Shown here piece after piece: positions 1 through 10,595 of a stretch of DNA of 64,000 nucleotides. Source of the DNA: Candidatus Arsenophonus triatominarum (GTDB lineage Bacteria > Pseudomonadota > Gammaproteobacteria > Enterobacterales > Enterobacteriaceae); NCBI RefSeq assembly GCF_001640365.1, contig NZ_LWMI01000014.1, positions 186,001 to 250,000 on the forward strand, in the 5' to 3' direction. Positions within the stretch are counted from its first letter, which is position 1. Each line of letters starts with the position of its first letter. The notes beneath the pieces are model-generated. The model was not told the DNA's origin. It was given only the letters and a program-made list of their open reading frames with translations, and did no database searches. The translations under genes and the position numbers were made by a program.

Positions 1-392
1 GCGCCGCTTACTTGCAATATCTGATTTCGCGCTTACCAACCACTATTGCGCCTGATGATCGCATTTGGTTTGCCTTATCGGCCTATAATATGGGGTTGGG
101 ACATATGCTTGATGCCAGGAAACTGACACGCATACAAGGCGGAGATCCAGACAGTTGGTTAGATGTAAAAGCCAGACTGCCGCTACTTAGCAAGAAAAAA
201 TATTTTGCTAAATTAACCTACGGTTATGCACGTGGCTATGAAGCCTATCGCTATGTGGAAAATATTCGCCGTTATCACCAAAGCTTGGTGGATTACCTAC
301 AGAATAAGAAAATGAATCAAAATATGAAGCTCGCTGCAAGGGATCCTCTATTATTCTCTAGAACCAGCAGCAAAGAAAAAAGTAGTGACTAA
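1..392 (+). CDS. mltF: Membrane-bound lytic murein transglycosylase F, C-terminal part (5' end outside window)
   Basis: MltF is an outer-membrane lipoprotein that cleaves peptidoglycan glycan strands to 1,6-anhydromuropeptides. The open frame enters from the window edge (codons from base 3) and ends with TAA at 390-392. The visible ~129 residues include the SLT-domain signature around [12 protein letters not shown], then the MltF-type tail with [20 protein letters not shown]. The N-terminal signal peptide, solute-binding-like domain and catalytic Glu lie outside the window. The neighbouring gene on the opposite strand is tadA, the same pairing as in E. coli (yfhD/yfhC), which supports the call. 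It looks intact as far as it can be seen. Confidence 0.9.
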   Translation, partial: AAYLQYLISRLPTTIAPDDRIWFALSAYNMGLGHMLDARKLTRIQGGDPDSWLDVKARLPLLSKKKYFAKLTYGYARGYEAYRYVENIRRYHQSLVDYLQNKKMNQNMKLAARDPLLFSRTSSKEKSSD

Positions 393-474
393 TTTAGCTA
401 ATCATTACTAAACAGTATTAGCTTCTATTTCTGCCTAAGCCACCTTACTAGGCGACTTAGGCAGATTTAATTTA

Positions 475-984
<510 letters not shown>

Positions 985-1189
985 TTAATTTAAATCGCAA
1001 AAATAGTTATAATATAATATCAACTTATGATTTAATAACTCTTTAAAACTAATTAATAGCCATCTCATAATAATAAATAACATCAATAAACCACCCCAAA
1101 AATCACTTATGCTATTAATAAAATTAACTAATTTAACTTTGTGTATTGTTGCATTAAGGGTAGTCACTGATCTAAATCGGATATAGTAA

Positions 1190-2713
1190 ATGATAAAAAA
1201 ATTAATAAATGATGATCGAAATTTTTTGCTGAAAATATTGCTACTTATTATATTATTCAGCCTAATTCATTACGCTATGGGTTACCCACCAAGACTAAAC
1301 TATACAGCGGGTATCGTCGCATTGCTAATCGTTATCAATCAGTTACGAATAATATATAGTGGATTCATTATTATATTCGCCATTATTGCAGCGCTATATT
1401 TTCCGATTATGCTACTCTATGGTACTCCCTCACTAACCATAGCAACATCAGTTACTTATACCAATTTAAGTGAAGCAATAGAATTTATTAGTAATATTCC
1501 ATACTATCTTTATGCTGGATCATTATTTATTTTACTGTTCGGCTTTTTCTGTACAACATTTAAGCTTAAAACCGGTAACAAAACAAAGATTGGTGCTTTT
1601 ATTACCTTTTTGACGTTTCTTCTATATGGCCCAATAAAAGATTATAAAGAAACGGGTGAATTCGATATTTTAAATAGCGGTTATCCAGAAATCAAATTTG
1701 TCAAAGACTTCAATAGTGCCAAAGAAGAAACCAATAAACTTTTTAGTTTACTTGCTCAAACAGATGACTTCCAGCCAAACAATACTGCCACGCCATTTGA
1801 TACCTATGTTATGGTGATTGGTGAAAGCGCTAGACGCGATTTTATGCATGTTTATGGCTTTCCAATTAATAATACCCCATTTATGGATAGCGCTAATGGT
1901 ATTCTATTCAACCATTATATTTCAGCCGCTTCATCAACTATTCCATCATTAACCAGTTCCCTGACTCAAGCGCCCAAATTAGCCAATAGCATTATTGCGC
2001 TGGCAAAAAAATGGGGATTTACTACCTATTGGCTGTCAAATCAGGGAGCTGTTGGTATCTACGACACACCAATTGCCTCTATGGGGAAAAAAGCAGATCA
2101 TTCGTTTTTTCTGAAAAGAGCAGGTTATAATAGTAAAGAGATCAATGATAATGAATTACTGCCACAAATCGCAACAGCAATCAAAGCCCCTCAGGCCAAA
2201 AAATTCATTATTGTTCATTTAATTGGTAGTCATTCTCGCGCTTGCGCAAGGACTAATGATCACTATGAAACTTTTTACAAAAGTGAAGAGATTTCATGCT
2301 ATATACAGAGCATAAAAAATACTGATCAACTATTAGCAACAATTCATCAATATTTAACCGACAGCAAATCAAAATGGACAATGATCTATTTTTCTGATCA
2401 TGGCCTCGGTTTCGTCAATAAAAATAACCCTAGTGACCTAAAACTTACCCATAATGATCAATACCGTCAGGATTATGAAGTACCACTATTTATTAGTTCT
2501 TATAATTTTAACGACCAGCAATACATTACTGCTGCTAGAAGTGGAATTAACTTTTTAACTCTATTTTCTGAATGGTCAGGCATTGACGATCCCAGTATTG
2601 ACCATTCCTGTCATATGATTTCAAACGATATTTGTCATCAACAAAATAGTGTTATTGACTTTAATAATAAACGAATTGACTATACAAAATTACCGTCAGA
2701 TATGGCGCCATGA
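1190..2713 (+). CDS. Phosphoethanolamine transferase, sulfatase-fold membrane enzyme
   Basis: Such enzymes move phosphoethanolamine from phosphatidylethanolamine onto lipid A, LPS core or periplasmic glucan at the outer face of the inner membrane. The protein has 507 residues, the usual length. About five hydrophobic segments lie within residues 12-145, followed by a periplasmic alkaline-phosphatase-like domain. Metal and catalytic landmarks are visible: GES at 211-213 (Glu212), the candidate nucleophile Thr250 in SSTIPSLTSSL, HLIGSH at 343-348 and SDHG at 402-405. The exact acceptor (EptA, EptB, CptA or OpgE type) cannot be decided from the sequence. A broken paralogue follows at 3159. Base composition is very AT-rich, like the neighbourhood. 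Confidence 0.85.
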   Translation: MIKKLINDDRNFLLKILLLIILFSLIHYAMGYPPRLNYTAGIVALLIVINQLRIIYSGFIIIFAIIAALYFPIMLLYGTPSLTIATSVTYTNLSEAIEFISNIPYYLYAGSLFILLFGFFCTTFKLKTGNKTKIGAFITFLTFLLYGPIKDYKETGEFDILNSGYPEIKFVKDFNSAKEETNKLFSLLAQTDDFQPNNTATPFDTYVMVIGESARRDFMHVYGFPINNTPFMDSANGILFNHYISAASSTIPSLTSSLTQAPKLANSIIALAKKWGFTTYWLSNQGAVGIYDTPIASMGKKADHSFFLKRAGYNSKEINDNELLPQIATAIKAPQAKKFIIVHLIGSHSRACARTNDHYETFYKSEEISCYIQSIKNTDQLLATIHQYLTDSKSKWTMIYFSDHGLGFVNKNNPSDLKLTHNDQYRQDYEVPLFISSYNFNDQQYITAARSGINFLTLFSEWSGIDDPSIDHSCHMISNDICHQQNSVIDFNNKRIDYTKLPSDMAP

Positions 2714-3158
2714 CATTATGCTAAATAGCAAACAGCGAATAAGGTAAATATTGTGGTTTTAGCGTGATAATTTGTTATCTGAGGTATAAAATATGCTGCG
2801 TTTATTCTCGGCTTTAGCCTAACGATAAATGCAGTTTTTTACTAATTTAATGATATAAGTAATATTTTAAATAAAGCTTAAAATGTCATTATTAATTATT
2901 TATCGCTGTATCAATTGTGATATAAAATAACTTTAAATAGTTTTAAAATAATTGTAATATAGTTTTGTATTATCTTTTAATTTTTTTGAATTGGCGTTAC
3001 TTTTTAGCCATTTCGCTCTATTTAGCAACACAAAAAAATACTAAGTATACATAGGAATACCAACCTGCTATTAAAACAAATTAAAGATATATTCAATACC
3101 GCTAGCTGAAAAGTTATATATTCTTCATTTTTTATTGCAGATTAATAAATTAATTATA
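2714..3158. other. Intergenic stretch between two phosphoethanolamine transferase genes
   Basis: These 445 very AT-rich bases hold no open frame with recognisable content. The only visible elements are short A/T runs and small imperfect palindromes. It presumably contains the terminator of the upstream gene and the promoter of the disrupted downstream paralogue, but neither can be placed with confidence. Confidence 0.5.
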
Positions 3159-3313
3159 TGAAAATCGCAAAAAAATACCTTAACTATATAATATTACTAT
3201 TATTATTTATATTCTCAGTTTTATTAAATCTTTTTGTTTTCAAAGAAGAATCAAGACTACCGCATATATCTAGTTTTATTATTCTCTTAATTACTTTTTT
3301 ATTAATAATAAAT

Positions 3314-3505
3314 CACGAGTTTCGCACAGACATATAAAATTCCAGAAATGGCTTAAAAGCAATGGTTAATTTGCAAGTTACTAAAACGTATAAATTTGTT
3401 TAAATTACAATAAGTTGCTTTTAATTTATAAGATTTTGTCTATTTATATATTATGCTGAATTAAACTTAAAAATAGAGCGTTTTTTTATTGGTGCGAAAC
3501 TCGTG
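3314..3505. repeat. 192-bp MITE, copy 1 (IS701-type ends)
   Basis: This is a non-coding element with terminal inverted repeats CACGAGTTTCGCAC / GTGCGAAACTCGTG, flanked by a perfect 5-bp duplication TAAAT (3309-3313 and 3506-3510). Near-identical copies lie at 5774, 37966 and 55727. The first 13 bases equal the ends of the ~1.06 kb IS701-like element at 53709, so that transposase probably mobilises it. It sits inside the phosphoethanolamine transferase pseudogene, and removing it restores the frame. Confidence 0.92.
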
Positions 3506-3564
3506 TAAATAAGAATAAATTACCAAAACTAATTGGATTACTTTTTTTATTCTTTATAAATATA

Positions 3565-4554
3565 ACCTGAGTTCGGGATAAGCATTATCAATTATGCTTG
3601 AAGATATGTTCCTGCCATAGGTATCTTTGGTTTAGATGGAATTAAACAATATGCAAGCAGCCCGGCTAATAAATTCACTACAAAGTTAGCAGGAGAGCGG
3701 TGCCGCGTATGCTCTATCTGACAAAGATTTTTTAACTCATCAAATACCGTTTCAATGACAGAACGATGACGCAAGATGGCTTTGTCGAAACAAGTCTGTA
3801 TTCGTTATGAGGTTAATTCCCATTGTTTTCAGTTGCTGTTTCAGTGAAGCCGATAAATACCCTTTATCCGCATACAAATAACCAGAAAGATCTTTTATCA
3901 GCTCAGGTAATGGTTTCCGATCATCTGTGTTTCCTGGTGTAAGTCGAAAACTGAGTATTTCCCCCAAATGATTGATAATTACATGAAGTTTGAAACCAAA
4001 GAACCAACCTGTTGAGGTTTTTCCTCGTTCAGCTATCCCATCGAAGACTTTATGCCGGCGGATCCGTAAGTTATCACACACAGCTATCGGAGTAGAATCG
4101 GCAACCGACAGACCCGTACACTTTCCCTTAATTGACTCAAACAGTGCCGTTAAAGCTAAGGCACTGCGCGGAAGTAACTCTACGCAGCGCGAATATGATG
4201 GCAAGTTAGGAAATTCCTTCCTGAGATATAAACGACATGATAGAGATAAAATACCTTGAATTGGCTGAATCGGAGTTGATGAAACAAAACAACCAGTGTC
4301 ATCATTTCAGCCAATGAAAGCTGAGTAGACCGTCTACGACGCTTACTGCCGTTATTCAGCAAAATTTCATGCATTTTTGGCTCGAAGTCTTTACAAAAAT
4401 CATCCATCAGGCAATAAAGTTCAGTAAGATTTTCCATAATTGTTTAACAATGCTCTACGCTTTAACCAGATTGTTAGAGTATTTTAACGAAATATGCGCA
4501 TTCAACTATTTGAATAGCAAGACTTTCACTTTATTTCTTATCCCGAACTCAGGT
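3565..4554 (-). mobile_element. IS982-family insertion sequence (990 bp) with 8-bp target duplication
   Basis: Terminal inverted repeats begin ACCTGAGTTCGGGATAAG at the left and mirror at the right. A perfect 8-bp duplication TAAATATA lies at 3557-3564 and 4555-4562. Its size and single transposase frame on the minus strand fit IS982. It is inserted in the phosphoethanolamine transferase pseudogene. The same ends occur on a 233-bp non-coding element at 25221. Confidence 0.92.
3592..4437 (-). pseudogene. IS982 transposase, split by two frameshifts
   Basis: The transposase reads as three overlapping pieces on the minus strand. 4437-4180 is the N-terminus, with MENLTELYCLMDDFCKDFEP. 4204-3752 is the catalytic core, with VADSTPIAVC, a GWFFGFKLHVI stretch and LTPGNTDDRKPLPE. 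3774-3592 is the C-terminus, with [23 protein letters not shown]. The first and third pieces share a frame and the middle one does not, so one shift and one compensating shift separate them. The family normally has a single frame of about 290 residues, so this copy is probably inactive. Programmed frameshifting is not typical of IS982. Confidence 0.85.
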
Positions 4555-5246
4555 TAAATATAAAGGTTATATATCCGTTAAATTTTAACGGATATATAAT
4601 AATCTCCGTTCTCCATTCCATCCTTGAAACCAACACAAATGAAGCTCTCTTTATGTCAGGCAGTTTACTGCTGAAGCTAATTTTTCCTACATTGATTTTT
4701 ACTGCTTTTTTATTTTATCTAATAACAAGAATCAAGAATAATTTAGAAAATATCTCTCTATTATTGTACTCAGCATTATCGTTTACAGCACTTTCGATGA
4801 TCCTGGTTGTTTTAGATATAAAAGATGAAAACAGATTAATTTCTAATATCAAAGAAGATAGAAAAGAGCTTGGGATTTTTTTTCATCATAAAGTCCCTTT
4901 AGTATTTGGTGACGTGGTTTATTTATTAATTTCATCATATGAAAATAATAAATATGCAAATACAGCCGAAATTGAAAAATTTAATCATGCAATATTATCT
5001 AAAAAAGACAATAATAATAAAAATATTATATTAATCATAGGGGAAGCCTCACTCTACTCCTGCTATAGTGCATATGGCTATCATTTAGATACAACGCCAC
5101 ATATGACAAAAATATTTTCAACGAAGACAGCTGCATCTTAAATAATACCCATTCCAATTCACCGATAACCCGAGATTCAGTGTCAATGACACTAGTCTTT
5201 CACACACTGGAAAATGAAAAAAACCTGTTCAACAATAAATCTATTA

Positions 5247-5378
5247 CACGAGTTTCGCAATCTCCAAAAAAGAAGTATAAATTTAAAAACAAGAAAAAAT
5301 TAGGGTGTTCATATTTTGTCCGGTTATCCATGCATTAAAAATATCTATAAAACATTCTTACAAGTAAGCAGTGTAAGA
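5247..5378 (+). mobile_element. Left end of an IS701-like element, truncated
   Basis: It begins with the terminal repeat CACGAGTTTCGCA followed by AATCTCCAAAAAAG. It matches the first ~130 bases of the copies at 25115 and 53709 up to GTGTAAG, then jumps into the interior of an IS481-like element. The right end is absent, so this is a recombination scar. It truncates the phosphoethanolamine transferase pseudogene. Confidence 0.85.
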
Positions 5379-6373
5379 AAAAAAAGGCATTTTTGTTTCG
5401 GGGAGTGGCGTTCGCTCTATTTGGCTGCGCCATAATCTCGAAAATTTTACAAAACGCCTAAAAGCGCTTGAAGATAAAATCGCAACAGAAGGAATTATCC
5501 TGTCAGAATCACAAATCAGTGCTCTAGAAAAGAAAGCGCAAGATGATGAAGCCTGTGGTGAGATTGAAACAGCGCATCCAGGTTATCTGGGTTCACAAGA
5601 TACTTTTTATGTCGGTCATTTAAAAGGCGTTGGTCGTGTTTATCAACAAACTTACATTGATACTTACAGTAAAGTCGTTCATTGTAAGCTTTACACAACA
5701 AAAAGCGCGATAACGGCGGCAGACTTATTAAATCCCTTTTTATTCCCAGCATGGGTTACCGGTGTTACGTATACACGAGTTTCGCACAGGCATATAAAAT
5801 TCCAGAAATGGCTTAAAAGCAATAGTTAATTTGTAAGTTACTAAAACGTATAAATTTGTTTAAATTACAATAAGTTGCTTTTAATTTATAAGATTTTGTC
5901 TATTTATATATTATGCTGAATTAAACTTAAAAATAGAGCGTTTTTTTATTGGTGCGAAACTCGTGGTATACTGACGGACAGAGGCAGTGAGTATTGTGGT
6001 AAAGTTGAACATCACGATTATCAACTTTATCTCGCTATCAATGATATTGATCATACAAAAACTAAAGCTCGTTCACTTCAAACCAATGGGATTTGTGAAC
6101 GCTTTCTAAAACTGTATTACAAGAGTTCTATCAGGTGGCTTTTCGTAAGGAAAATCTATAGGGATTTAGATGAATTACAAGCTGATTTAGATAAATGGTT
6201 AGCGGAATATAATAACCAACGCACTCATCAAGGAAAAATGTGTTGCGGTCGAACTCCTACGGCAACTTTACACGATGGAAAACAACTTTGGAGAGAGAAA
6301 GATTTAAATCAAATTTAACCTGACAGGTACTGTATAAATAACCGGTAACTGTCAGATCAAGTCTGAGCTACTA
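5379..6373 (+). mobile_element. 5'-truncated IS481-like element with dead transposase
   Basis: From the GGCATTTTTGTTTCGGGGAG stretch onward the sequence parallels the intact IS481-like element at 60130-61324, in opposite orientation. It ends with the terminal repeat TGTCAGATCAAGTCTGAGC near 6352-6370. Transposase remnants include the DTFYVGHLKGVGRVYQQTYIDT region and the C-terminal integrase core with LYLAINDIDHTKTKA. The copy lacks its N-terminal third and has a small deletion near 5733. It is also split by the MITE at 5774-5965. It abuts an IS91-like transposase fragment. The right-hand boundary is uncertain by a few bases. Confidence 0.85.
5774..5965. repeat. 192-bp MITE, copy 2 (IS701-type ends)
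   Basis: Same element as at 3314, inserted in the IS481-like remnant, with a perfect 5-bp duplication GTATA (5769-5773 and 5966-5970). The uninterrupted target can be read in the intact IS481-like copy around 60525-60550, which confirms the boundaries. Confidence 0.92.
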
Positions 6374-7118
6374 TACCATACCTGGGGACGAGACCAAAAA
6401 TGGCATCCGCATATTCATTTTTCAACCACAGCCGGCGGGGTGACTAAAAAGAATACCTGGCGGGATATCAGCTTTTATCGCGAAAACATTATGACAATGT
6501 GGCGATAACGGCATTATTGAGAAAACATTATTACACGCTCACCATTCCCGATGAGCTTAAAGCTGAAGAAAGAAGTAAAGCATCATGGAATCAATTACTT
6601 AACACTCACTACAAGCGCGGGTGGAATATTAATCTTTCTGATATTCTTTCCAATATTACCCATGTCACCCTTTATCTCTGATTTTATCTAAAGAAACCCC
6701 CTGTCTCGCTCAGTCGCTTAAAACATTATTCCGGCGAAGATAACACACGTTACGCTATAAGAGCCACCGCACGAAAAAACAGGAAGACCTGGTCATGACA
6801 TCCGATGAATTTATTACCCTGTTTGCGTCTCATGTGCCAGAAAAATGGTTTCACATGATCCGCTATTACGGCTTTTTAAGTCCATCAGCACGGATGCGAA
6901 AAATGTTAACGGAGGTTGTTTATCCTTTAGCCCAGCAAGATAAAAAACCCGCTAAAAAAATCACCTGGCGAAACATGTATCAACACGTCTTTAAAGTCGA
7001 TCCACTTGCTTGTCTCTTATGTGGGAAAAAATTACTTTTCGCAGGAATGAATTTTGGATTGAATCGTAAAGAACTTATGGCACGTCACCATGATCTGGCT
7101 TGTTTGCGGTGGCGATAA
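6374..7118 (+). pseudogene. IS91-family (Y2/HUH) transposase remnant
   Basis: The translation starts YHTWGRDQKWHPHIHFSTTAGG, the HUH region of IS91 transposases, and continues WRDISFYREN. After a frameshift near 6498 it reads ITALLRKHYYTL. After another break near 6682 it shows the late blocks FITLFASHVPEKWFHMIRYYGFLS and a terminal CLLCGKK zinc-like motif (to 7118). IS91 enzymes act by rolling-circle transposition. The N-terminal part with the first zinc finger is missing, replaced by the IS481-like fragment. Several stops make it non-functional. Confidence 0.82.
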
Positions 7119-7554
7119 AAACTCACGACAGGGTAGATCTATCCTTTTGTTCAAAATTGATTAATAATTAATCGTTTTTTAACCATCTATTCCGTTCCTT
7201 ATCTCAACCTTCAACATAATTTTGGCAAAATTTAGAAGAAAATAAAAAGGATTTCATCATGGCTCAGGTCAATGAGTAACCATTTCGGATATTAATTTCT
7301 TATACATCAAGCTGGCAAACAGGCAACGGAATTGTTGTCAGAAAGACTGGATAACCTGGAGAAAAAACGAGGGTTACTCAGCTAAACCTAGGGTTAATGT
7401 CTCTAAAATTAGGGTGTTAGATGAAAAAACACACTATCTGATGAAAATTCGACCTGCAACAGTTCCAATAAACCGATTCTCTCTCCTTTTAGCAATAATG
7501 GATGGCTTTTACTCCTCACCTTAAGTGCAATTCAATTTCTTAACCATCAAGTTA
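7119..7554. other. Gene-free stretch between IS91 remnant and tRNA genes
   Basis: No recognisable gene. A short in-frame stretch around 7290-7380 reads like the end of a helical DNA-binding or recombination protein (ATELLSERLDNLEKKRGLLS), but it is too short to name. The stretch probably carries the IS91 3' end and debris of whatever truncated the tRNA at 7555. Confidence 0.4.
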
Positions 7555-7582
7555 TTCGCTCTACCAACTGCGCTAAGCCGGC
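7555..7582 (-). pseudogene. 5' half of a second tRNA (truncated, possibly Thr-like)
   Basis: Read on the minus strand, the first 28 bases give an acceptor strand GCCGGCT, a D-arm with CAGTTGGTAGAGC and the start of an anticodon stem, then unrelated DNA. It begins 5 bases after the CCA end of tRNA-Ser, in the same orientation, as in a tandem tRNA transcript. The 5' sequence is closest to what I recall of tRNA-Thr, but the anticodon is missing, so identity is not certain. Confidence 0.55.
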
Positions 7583-7587
7583 GAATT

Positions 7588-7675
<88 letters not shown>

Positions 7676-7885
7676 ATGGCGCGGAATTATGGCGAAATGT
7701 GATGACCTTGTCTAGACCTTAATATAAAAAAATACTATTTTTTTCATCATTTGCTCAAAGTTTGAGCATTAAAATTATACTATCCGAAATTACCTGTTAA
7801 AATAATAAGACAGAATTGTTTAAATAGCAATCAACATACTAATTTTTTTCTTCATGTTTAAGTAAGAAAGGCGCCTCTTCTACCA

Positions 7886-10594
7886 ATGGATTATAAACAA
7901 CCAACTTTACAACTTTCATCGCTAACTCGCTTTTTTATAATGTTTATCAGCTCGCTTGTATTATTGTTATTTCTATTTGCCTACAATTACTTTCATAATT
8001 GGATCAATAATAGTCAAAATGCACTCAGTAACATCACTAAACAACTTGAATATGAAATTGAAGATTACCGTTATTACGCAAGTCAACTCTATTATATTGC
8101 AAACGATGGAGAGGATGAAACTAAGAGTGATACCCCCTTACCCATAAAACTGCGCCCTGATATTTTTTGGATCAATAACTACGAGCGACATGTCGATGCC
8201 ATTATTTTTGGCCGGCAAAATAATACTAATATTAATCTGGCCTATAAACTATCTAACTATATGGGCATAATCTGGGGCGCTAAAAATGAATACAGTTCGA
8301 TGTACTATCTCAATGGTCCTGATAATACACTTTTGCTGGTAACTACCCATTCGATACTAAAACCAGAGATTCGCTATAAAGAGAGTTATTTAACCTTAAC
8401 CGCAGAAGAAAAACGCTCTGTGATGTTGACATTATCATCGGCTATAGACAAACGAGAAAGCTTGTCAAATATTCATCGTACACGCTATGATAATTCATAC
8501 TATTATACTTACCGCACGATGTTCAACTCACCAGGCCAATTAACTACCATTATAACTTTTGAATTACCGATAAATTTATTACTCTCAAAAAACATTAATC
8601 CTGAATATTTATCAATTACCTTTTCAAATGACATAATACACAACAATGGAAACCTAATTGATATTGAATTTAATGGTCTCTCACTACAATTTACCCAACC
8701 CATTCACGGAACAACAACTTACCGGCTAGTATATCAATTACCAATTAAAGATATCTTGTGGGATCTTTTATATAATAATTTGTGGGCCATAATCGCCATT
8801 TGTTTTTTTACAACCATCTCTATTGTTGGCAGCTTGTATATTAGAACACGTTTTGTTGCCCCTAACCAAAATATGTTTCACGAGATACAAATTACAAACA
8901 CAATTAGCAACTATATTATTTCAAATATTCCTATTGGTTTTCTACTTTATAATTTCACAACCAATCGCAAAATTATGAGTAATGGAATAGCTGAATTACT
9001 TTTACCCCATATGGACTTGATACGTATTCGTGACATGGCAATCCAGCATCATGGGGCTATTCAAATTTCAATTGAAGATACTATCTATGAAATAAAATTA
9101 CTAAATAATCAATTATTAGATAATACTTATATGTTTTTTATTCATGATCAAGATAAAGAAGCACTAACAAATAAAAAATTACTGATGGCTAAACATGAGC
9201 ATGAAAAAAATATTCAAGTCCGACGCTCGATGTTGTCTAACATGTGTAAAGAGATCCATACTCCCATTATAGAAATTAATAGTCTGATTAACCAAATCAA
9301 AGAAACCTCTGATAATCACAACATAAAATATTTAATTAATGAATCATTAATTAGAACACATTATATTGTTAACTGGATAGATAATCTTGCTTTACTTAAT
9401 ACCATTGAATCTGGTGAATGGAAATTAGAGCAACCAAATGAATTTAAACCTGTCTCAATCGCTGAGATGATGAATAAAATACTAAAAGAAAAAATATCAC
9501 TGCTTGTCAACAAAGGTCTTTCACTTTACTATCATAATAATTTAAATTATGAACAACACATCACCACAAATAATAACGCTTTATTTAAAATAATTTCACT
9601 TCTATTGAGTTATTCAATCAATACAACTAATTTTGGCAAAATTACTGTTATAGTAAACTATGCAACTAAACGTCTATCCCTTGAGATCATTGATAGCGGT
9701 ATAGGACTTAATGCTATGGATCTGGCAAATATCCACATGCCTTTTGCTAGTTCAACAGACAATGACGGAACACTATCCAATTCAGGAATGACATTTTATC
9801 TATGTCATCAGCTATGTTACCGTATGAAAGGTGAATTTTTCATAAAAAGTAAAGTTGGAATCGGTTCTCATTATACAGTGACATTGCCCTTAGAATTAGA
9901 AAATGAACAAAGTTCCAAATCATTACCGCTTCTTGATGGTATTAATATACTTCTTGATATTAGAAATCCTGAAATTCATAAAATTATCCAGCAGCATTTA
10001 ATGATTTATGGAGCTAATTATTCTGATATAGCTAAAAATAATTGTCATTCATCCTATGATTTATTTATAACTGATCATAAAACAGAATATAATAAACCGA
10101 CAATTTACCTTGTTGATAATATTATTAATTATAGAGTAGTAAAACAAAATTTGATAAAATGTAATTTCAATTTTAATGATGAACTTATTAATGCAATTTC
10201 TATCTTAATCGAAGGTAATTTGATTGCTGAGCAAGAATCAACCGATAAATCAATATTTACTATCATCAATCATAACAATAATTCAAACCTTATAATCCTT
10301 GAGGATTATAAAAAAGAGCTTTCTGATAGTGACTATCGTAATTTATTCCTTACTACAGTACCTATAGATATTAATAAGCTGTATACTAACCAAGAAAAAG
10401 GTAACTTAAAAAAACTAAAAGATATAGCACATAGACTAAAAGGTGTTTTTGCTATGCTGAACTTTGAGCTTCTTAAAAAAGCATGTGAGCAATTAGAACA
10501 ACACATAGCAGATAATAATGAATTTGAGATTTTAAATAGCATTAGAGATATTGATGTCTTTATCAAAAAACTAATGCCAGAGGGCAACCAATAA
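7886..10594 (+). CDS. rcsD: Phosphotransfer intermediate RcsD
   Basis: RcsD is the inner-membrane phosphotransfer protein between RcsC and RcsB in the envelope-stress phosphorelay. The 902-residue protein has membrane segments at about 12-33 and 294-320 enclosing a periplasmic domain. A degenerate kinase-like region follows, where the phospho-acceptor position is Lys455 (KEIHTP) instead of His. Then come an ATP-site remnant (IIDSGIGLN), a receiver-like domain and a C-terminal HPt domain. The HPt phospho-accepting His849 lies in AHRLKGVF. E. coli RcsD is 890 residues with the same layout. rcsB begins 1 base after the stop region, so the pair is co-transcribed. Confidence 0.95.
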   Translation: MDYKQPTLQLSSLTRFFIMFISSLVLLLFLFAYNYFHNWINNSQNALSNITKQLEYEIEDYRYYASQLYYIANDGEDETKSDTPLPIKLRPDIFWINNYERHVDAIIFGRQNNTNINLAYKLSNYMGIIWGAKNEYSSMYYLNGPDNTLLLVTTHSILKPEIRYKESYLTLTAEEKRSVMLTLSSAIDKRESLSNIHRTRYDNSYYYTYRTMFNSPGQLTTIITFELPINLLLSKNINPEYLSITFSNDIIHNNGNLIDIEFNGLSLQFTQPIHGTTTYRLVYQLPIKDILWDLLYNNLWAIIAICFFTTISIVGSLYIRTRFVAPNQNMFHEIQITNTISNYIISNIPIGFLLYNFTTNRKIMSNGIAELLLPHMDLIRIRDMAIQHHGAIQISIEDTIYEIKLLNNQLLDNTYMFFIHDQDKEALTNKKLLMAKHEHEKNIQVRRSMLSNMCKEIHTPIIEINSLINQIKETSDNHNIKYLINESLIRTHYIVNWIDNLALLNTIESGEWKLEQPNEFKPVSIAEMMNKILKEKISLLVNKGLSLYYHNNLNYEQHITTNNNALFKIISLLLSYSINTTNFGKITVIVNYATKRLSLEIIDSGIGLNAMDLANIHMPFASSTDNDGTLSNSGMTFYLCHQLCYRMKGEFFIKSKVGIGSHYTVTLPLELENEQSSKSLPLLDGINILLDIRNPEIHKIIQQHLMIYGANYSDIAKNNCHSSYDLFITDHKTEYNKPTIYLVDNIINYRVVKQNLIKCNFNFNDELINAISILIEGNLIAEQESTDKSIFTIINHNNNSNLIILEDYKKELSDSDYRNLFLTTVPIDINKLYTNQEKGNLKKLKDIAHRLKGVFAMLNFELLKKACEQLEQHIADNNEFEILNSIRDIDVFIKKLMPEGNQ

Positions 10595-10595
10595 A

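Larger units (their letters stand above)
3159..5246 (+). pseudogene. Second phosphoethanolamine transferase, broken by a MITE, an IS982 element, a frameshift and 3' loss
   Basis: The gene starts at ATG 3159 with a hydrophobic N-terminus. Removing the MITE (3314-3505) and the IS982 element (3565-4554), each with one copy of its target duplication, gives one uninterrupted frame from 3159 to about 5130, so both insertions look recent. The rejoined protein shows several membrane segments and the metal site IILIIGEASLYSCYSAYGY with DTTPHM. A frameshift near 5130-5140 then moves the frame, and the family block NSPITRDSVSMT follows at about 5157-5193. At 5247 the gene runs into a truncated IS701-like element, and the C-terminal metal-binding half is missing. 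It must be non-functional. Its intact neighbour at 1190 may cover part of its role. Confidence 0.85.

Noticed and set aside
985..1167. 60-codon minus-strand frame before tadA
   Set aside because: Very AT-rich, no family features, and overlaps the promoter area of two divergent genes.
3592..4437. Programmed frameshifting in the IS982 transposase
   Set aside because: Two shifts in opposite directions without clear slippery sites, and IS982 enzymes normally have one frame; decay is simpler.
5516..5752. Open frame antisense to the IS481-like fragment (also at 60618-60803)
   Set aside because: Both are mirror frames of the transposase; the coding strand gives the integrase core.
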